From Actinomycetes bacterium (GTDB lineage Bacteria > Actinomycetota > Acidimicrobiia > Acidimicrobiales > RAAP-2), in assembly GCA_021850345.1 (NCBI GenBank), contig JAJZMN010000255.1, forward strand, positions 1 to 10,309: 10,309 nt of DNA, given 5' to 3'. Below the pieces are notes generated by a model that saw only the letters and a list, made by a program, of their open reading frames with translations, was not told the origin of the DNA and did not search any database. Position numbers and translations under genes: made by a program. This document shows, piece by piece, positions 1 to 10,309 of this stretch (its first letter is position 1; each line of letters begins with the position of its first letter).

Positions 1-1933
1 TGTTGCCCCGCTGCTCCATCCCCTCGACCCGGCCACGCCGGGAGGAGAGGTCGCCGATCACGTCCCCCATGTAGTCCTCGGGGGTGACGACCTCGACGGC
101 CATCACGGGCTCGAGGAGGACCGGGTCGGCCATGCGCAGCGCCTTCTTCACCGCCATGGACCCGGCGATCTTGAAGGCCATCTCGGAGGAGTCGACCTCG
201 TGGTACGAACCGAAGGTGAGCGTCACCCGGACGTCCACGGTGGGGTAGCCGGCCAGGACCCCCGAGGTCAGCGCCTCCTGGATCCCGGCGTCGACGGCCG
301 GGATGTACTCCTTGGGGATGACGCCTCCGGTGATCTTGTCGATGAACTCGTAACCGCCGCCGGATCCCGTCGGCTCCACGTCGATCACCACGTGGCCGTA
401 CTGCCCGCGGCCGCCCGTCTGGCGGACGTAGCGCTCCTCGACCTTGTCCGCGGTCTTGCGGATCGTCTCGCGGTAGGCGACCTGGGGCTTTCCCACGTTG
501 GCGTCGACGTTGAACTCCCGGAGCATCCGGTCGACGAGGACCTCGAGGTGGAGCTCGCCCATCCCCGAGATGACGGTCTGCGCCGTCTCCTCGTCGGTGC
601 GGACCCGGAAGGTCGGGTCCTCCTCGCTCAGCGCGAACAGGGCCTTGGACAGCTTGTCCTGGTCCGCCTTCGTCTTCGGCTCCACGGCGACGTGGATGAC
701 CGGCTCGGGGAACTCGAGCGCCTCGAGCACGATCGGGTGGTTCGGGTCCGAGAGGGTGTCGCCGGTCGAGGTCTGCTTGAGGCCTACGGCGGCGACGATG
801 TCGCCCGCGAAGATCGCCTCCTTGTCCTCGCGGTGGTTGGCGTGCATCTGCAGCAGCCGCCCGATGCGCTCCTTGCGGTCCTTGGTCGTGTTGGTGACGG
901 TGCCGCCCTTGCGCAGCGACCCCGAGTAGACGCGGAGGTAGGTGAGCTTGCCGACGTAGGGGTCGGTCATGATCTTGAACGCGAGCGCGGAGAACGGTGC
1001 GCTGTCCTCGGCCGGCCGCTCCTCGGTCTCCTCGGACGACCCTGGCTTCGTGCCGACGGTGGGCGGAAGGTCGAGCGGGCTCGGCAGGTAGTGGACGACC
1101 GCGTCGAGCATCGGCTGGACGCCCTTGTTCTTGAAGGCCGAGCCGCAGAGCACCGGGACCACCTCATTCGCGAGGGTGGCGGCGCGCAGCGCGGCGCGCA
1201 GGTCCTCTGCGGTGATCTCCTCGTCGGCGAGGAACTTCTCCATGATCGGGTCCGAGTAGTTGGACAGGACGTCGACGAGCTGGTGACGGGCGTCCTCGGC
1301 TTCTTGGACCAGGTCGGCGGGCACCTCGACCTCGTCCCATTTCTCGCCCATCCCCTCTTCCCACACGAGCGCGCGGTTCTCGAGGAGGTCGACGACCCCG
1401 CGGAACTCGCCTTCGCTGCCGATCGGCAGCTGGACGACCGCGGGGACGGCGTCCAGCCGGTCCCGGATCATCTGCACCGTGCGGGGGAAGTCGGCGCCGA
1501 CCCGGTCCATCTTGTTGACGAAGCAGATGCGCGGGACGCGGTACTTGTTCGCCTGGCGCCACACCGTCTCGGTCTGAGGCTCCACCCCGGCGACCGCGTC
1601 GAAGACGGCCACCGCGCCGTCGAGCACTCGCAACGACCGCTCCACCTCCACGGTGAAGTCGACGTGTCCGGGGGTGTCGATGATGTTGATCCAGGTGTCG
1701 CGCCACCGGCAGGTGGTGGCGGCCGAGGTGATCGTGATGCCGCGCTCTTGCTCCTGGACCATCCAGTCCATGGTGGCGGCGCCTTCGTGCACCTCCCCGA
1801 TCTTGTAGTTGCGACCGGTGTAGTAGAGGATGCGCTCGGTGGTCGTGGTCTTGCCCGCATCGATGTGCGCCATGATCCCGATGTTGCGGGTCTTGGCGAG
1901 CGGGAATTCGCGCTGGGGCACGGGGTCAGGCAT
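1..1933 (-). CDS. fusA: Elongation factor G, 3' end cut off by the window edge
   Basis: This gene encodes EF-G, the cytoplasmic GTPase that drives tRNA-mRNA translocation on the ribosome and, with ribosome recycling factor, splits ribosomes after termination. Reading from ATG at 1933 gives 644 uninterrupted codons to the window edge. The G domain shows the P-loop AHIDAGKT (residues 22-29), switch I RGITI (64-68), DTPGH (86-90, with the catalytic His90) and NKMD (140-143). Domain IV contains [10 protein letters not shown], with the tip histidine at 578, and domain V begins near 606 with LLEP and runs into [11 protein letters not shown] is usually about 700 residues, so about 55-60 residues of domain V lie outside. 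The start follows rpsG by 27 bases and has only a weak Shine-Dalgarno (GGA about 11 bases upstream), but the N-terminus fits the family and no better start is seen. It is the third gene of the str operon; tuf commonly follows and would be beyond the left edge. I see no frameshift. Confidence 0.98.
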   Translation of the reverse strand, partial: MPDPVPQREFPLAKTRNIGIMAHIDAGKTTTTERILYYTGRNYKIGEVHEGAATMDWMVQEQERGITITSAATTCRWRDTWINIIDTPGHVDFTVEVERSLRVLDGAVAVFDAVAGVEPQTETVWRQANKYRVPRICFVNKMDRVGADFPRTVQMIRDRLDAVPAVVQLPIGSEGEFRGVVDLLENRALVWEEGMGEKWDEVEVPADLVQEAEDARHQLVDVLSNYSDPIMEKFLADEEITAEDLRAALRAATLANEVVPVLCGSAFKNKGVQPMLDAVVHYLPSPLDLPPTVGTKPGSSEETEERPAEDSAPFSALAFKIMTDPYVGKLTYLRVYSGSLRKGGTVTNTTKDRKERIGRLLQMHANHREDKEAIFAGDIVAAVGLKQTSTGDTLSDPNHPIVLEALEFPEPVIHVAVEPKTKADQDKLSKALFALSEEDPTFRVRTDEETAQTVISGMGELHLEVLVDRMLREFNVDANVGKPQVAYRETIRKTADKVEERYVRQTGGRGQYGHVVIDVEPTGSGGGYEFIDKITGGVIPKEYIPAVDAGIQEALTSGVLAGYPTVDVRVTLTFGSYHEVDSSEMAFKIAGSMAVKKALRMADPVLLEPVMAVEVVTPEDYMGDVIGDLSSRRGRVEGMEQRGN

Positions 1934-1960
1934 GGGCGCTCAATTCCAGGAAAAGATCAA

Positions 1961-2431
1961 CTACCAGCGGTAGTGGGCGAAGGCCTTGTTCGACTCGGCC
2001 ATCTTGTGCAGGTCCTCGCGGCGCTTCACCGCGGCGCCGACGCCGTTCGACGCGTCGAGGATCTCGTTCGCCAGGCGCTCGGCCATGGTCTTCTCCCGGC
2101 GCTGGCGGGAGAAGCCGACGAGCCAGCGGATCGCGAGCGTCGTCGCTCGGCGGGGCCGCACCTCGACGGGGACCTGGTAGGTCGCACCGCCGACCCGGCG
2201 GCTGCGGACCTCGAGCTCGGGACGGGTGTTCTCCACCGCGCGCTTGAGCACGGTGACCGGCTCGGCGCCGGCGCGCTCCTGGACGATCGTGAGCGCGCGG
2301 TAGACGAGCCGCTCGGCCAGCGTCCGCTTGCCGCGCGACAGCACCTTGTTCACCACCTGGGTGACCAGCACCGATCGATAGACGGGGTCGGGCTGGAGAT
2401 CCCGGCGGGGGGCAGGTCCGTTGCGCGGCAT
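1961..2431 (-). CDS. rpsG: 30S ribosomal protein S7
   Basis: S7 is a primary 16S rRNA-binding protein that nucleates assembly of the 30S head and lines the E-site side of the mRNA channel. The 156-residue product has the usual actinobacterial length. It starts [11 protein letters not shown], carries the conserved [11 protein letters not shown] helix (about residues 26-36), the beta-ribbon region [13 protein letters not shown] (about 81-93) and the [23 protein letters not shown] stretch in pieces around 102-124, and ends in AHYRW. The ATG is separated from the rpsL TGA by a single base, so translation is probably coupled to rpsL; an AGAGAG tract about 8-9 bases upstream, inside the end of rpsL, could act as ribosome binding site. 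The stop is TAG. In E. coli S7 represses the str operon by binding the rpsL-rpsG spacer. That spacer is nearly absent here, so such control, if it exists, must use another site. Confidence 0.98.
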   Translation of the reverse strand: MPRNGPAPRRDLQPDPVYRSVLVTQVVNKVLSRGKRTLAERLVYRALTIVQERAGAEPVTVLKRAVENTRPELEVRSRRVGGATYQVPVEVRPRRATTLAIRWLVGFSRQRREKTMAERLANEILDASNGVGAAVKRREDLHKMAESNKAFAHYRW

Positions 2432-2432
2432 C

Positions 2433-2804
2433 TCAGGACTCTCTCTTCGCGCCGTATCGGCTACGGGCCTGGCTGCGCTCGCGCACCCCGGAGGTGTCGA
2501 GCGCGCCGCGGATGACCTTGTAGCGGACGCCCGGAAGGTCCTTCACACGGCCACCGCGCACCAGCACGATCGAGTGCTCCTGAAGGTTGTGGCCGACACC
2601 GGGAATGTAGGCGGTGACCTCCACTCCGCTCGTCAGCCGCACGCGGGCCACCTTGCGGAGAGCCGAGTTCGGCTTCTTCGGGGTGGTGGTGTAGACGCGC
2701 GTGCAGACGCCCCGTCGCTGGGGCGCGCCCCTGAGGGCGGGCGTCTTGGTCTTCGACTGCTTGGCCTCACGTCCCTTGCGGACGAGCTGGGCGATGGTGG
2801 GCAC
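2433..2804 (-). CDS. rpsL: 30S ribosomal protein S12
   Basis: S12 sits at the decoding centre of the small subunit, where it monitors codon-anticodon pairing; it is the classic target of streptomycin-resistance changes. The 123-residue product starts [12 protein letters not shown], contains [22 protein letters not shown] (residues 30-51, given here as the family signature) and [14 protein letters not shown] (82-95), and ends SRYGAKRES. Lys43 and Lys88, the main streptomycin-resistance positions, are the wild-type residues, and Asp89, which is methylthiolated in many bacteria, is present. The start is GTG at 2804, supported by the MPTI N-terminus and by an AGAGGA Shine-Dalgarno five bases upstream. 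It is the first gene of the str group, 176 bases after rpoC and with its own candidate promoter, and it ends one base before rpsG. Length is within one residue of the mycobacterial protein. Confidence 0.98.
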   Translation of the reverse strand: MPTIAQLVRKGREAKQSKTKTPALRGAPQRRGVCTRVYTTTPKKPNSALRKVARVRLTSGVEVTAYIPGVGHNLQEHSIVLVRGGRVKDLPGVRYKVIRGALDTSGVRERSQARSRYGAKRES

Positions 2805-2809
2805 GCGTG

Positions 2810-2815
2810 TCCTCT
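2810..2815 (-). promoter_or_regulatory. Ribosome binding site of rpsL
   Basis: AGAGGA on the minus strand, five bases before the GTG start. It supports the non-ATG start of rpsL, because no in-frame ATG lies at a place that keeps the conserved MPTI N-terminus. Confidence 0.75.
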
Positions 2816-2838
2816 GGTCCGAATGTGAGCGGTGCGCC

Positions 2839-2865
2839 GCACGGGCCGGCGCCTGGGCGCCGTGC
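2839..2865 (-). other. GC-rich hairpin in the rpsL leader
   Basis: The core is a perfect 6-bp stem CGGCGC/GCGCCG (2847-2852 and 2857-2862) around a four-base loop. A competing, wider stem GCACGG/CCGTGC uses 2839-2844 and 2860-2865. It lies between the candidate transcription start and the rpsL Shine-Dalgarno, so it would be in the leader RNA. No U-run follows, so it is not an intrinsic terminator. A regulatory role, for instance as a ribosomal-protein binding site, is only a guess, and in DNA this rich in G+C such stems can arise by chance. Confidence 0.4.
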
Positions 2866-2882
2866 CGCCGTGCAGCACGTCA

Positions 2883-2911
2883 ATGCTACGGCAGCGACAT
2901 GGCCCCGGCAA
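2883..2911 (-). promoter_or_regulatory. Candidate sigma-70-type promoter for rpsL-rpsG-fusA
   Basis: On the minus strand a -35 hexamer TTGCCG (2906-2911) is followed after exactly 17 bases by a -10 hexamer TAGCAT (2883-2888). Both match the consensus at four of six positions, including the most important T, A and final T of the -10. The start of transcription would fall near 2876, giving a leader of about 70 bases. It lies in the only sizeable intergenic gap of the window, directly before the str genes. Prediction from hexamers and spacing only; no start site is known to me. Confidence 0.55.
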
Positions 2912-2937
2912 GGCGGAGCCGGCGAGGCACAGTCTAC

Positions 2938-2972
2938 CGGCCCGGTTGCCGTGCCGGACGGCCCGGTTGCCG
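2938..2972 (-). repeat. 14-bp direct repeat just after rpoC
   Basis: Two identical copies of CGGCAACCGGGCCG (minus-strand reading) lie at 2959-2972 and 2938-2951, with a 21-base period, starting 9 bases past the rpoC stop. Each copy can fold on its own into a CGGC/GCCG stem with a six-base loop. The position fits transcript-end processing or attenuation between rpoC and rpsL, but no U-run follows and function is unknown. Confidence 0.6.
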
Positions 2973-2980
2973 CGGCGGCC

Positions 2981-10309
<7,329 letters not shown>

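Noticed and set aside
200..2515. A 771-codon plus-strand open frame across fusA and rpsG
   Set aside because: Same cause: it is codon-aligned with fusA and rpsG, which share one register, and its product resembles nothing I know, while the minus strand gives textbook EF-G and S7.
2433..2804. Streptomycin-resistance change in rpsL
   Set aside because: Lys43 and Lys88 are both the sensitive-type residues.
2931..2936. A second -10 box, TAGACT, in the rpoC-rpsL gap
   Set aside because: At 16-18 bases upstream there is no acceptable -35 hexamer (GTCCGG at 17), so the TTGCCG/TAGCAT pair is preferred.
2905..2980. Intrinsic terminator behind rpoC
   Set aside because: Several short GC stems exist, but none is followed by a T-run on the minus strand.

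Overview
The window is a piece of the bacterial transcription/translation core. Everything in it is read from the minus strand, in the order rpoB (5' end cut off by the right edge) - rpoC - rpsL - rpsG - fusA (3' end cut off by the left edge). It is G+C rich, about two thirds by eye. The proteins look actinobacterial: the rifampicin region of beta is almost identical in wording to that of mycobacteria, and beta' carries the long charged helical insert after residue ~140 that is typical of Actinomycetota. Other stretches (the variable segment near the C-terminus of beta, the middle and tail of beta') differ from mycobacteria and streptomycetes as I remember them. A deeper-branching actinomycete, for example of the Acidimicrobiia, is plausible, but this is inference and not settled by the window.

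Layout from right to left, in transcription order. Positions 10309-7147 hold 1053 codons of rpoB, already open at the window edge. The rpoB stop and the rpoC start share one base (TAATG). rpoC fills 7147-2981. A 176-base gap (2980-2805) follows, holding a 14-bp direct repeat, a good sigma-70-like promoter and a GC-rich leader hairpin. Then come rpsL (2804-2433), rpsG after a one-base gap (2431-1961), a 27-base AT-richer spacer, and fusA from 1933 to the left edge, lacking roughly the last 55-60 residues. No gene-free stretch is longer than 176 bases.

Functionally, rpoB and rpoC encode the two large catalytic subunits of RNA polymerase. rpsL and rpsG encode 30S proteins S12 (decoding centre) and S7 (30S head), and fusA encodes the translocase EF-G. 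The tight joins suggest coupled translation in rpoBC and in rpsL-rpsG. The promoter in the gap suggests the str genes can be expressed partly apart from rpoBC.

I found no mobile element, CRISPR, tRNA or rRNA, and no accessory system. The most unusual thing is inside rpoC: a 15-bp, seven-copy tandem repeat coding an acidic Gly/Ala/Asp pentapeptide repeat in a loop of beta', together with a similar Gly/Ala/Asp-rich tail on the same protein.
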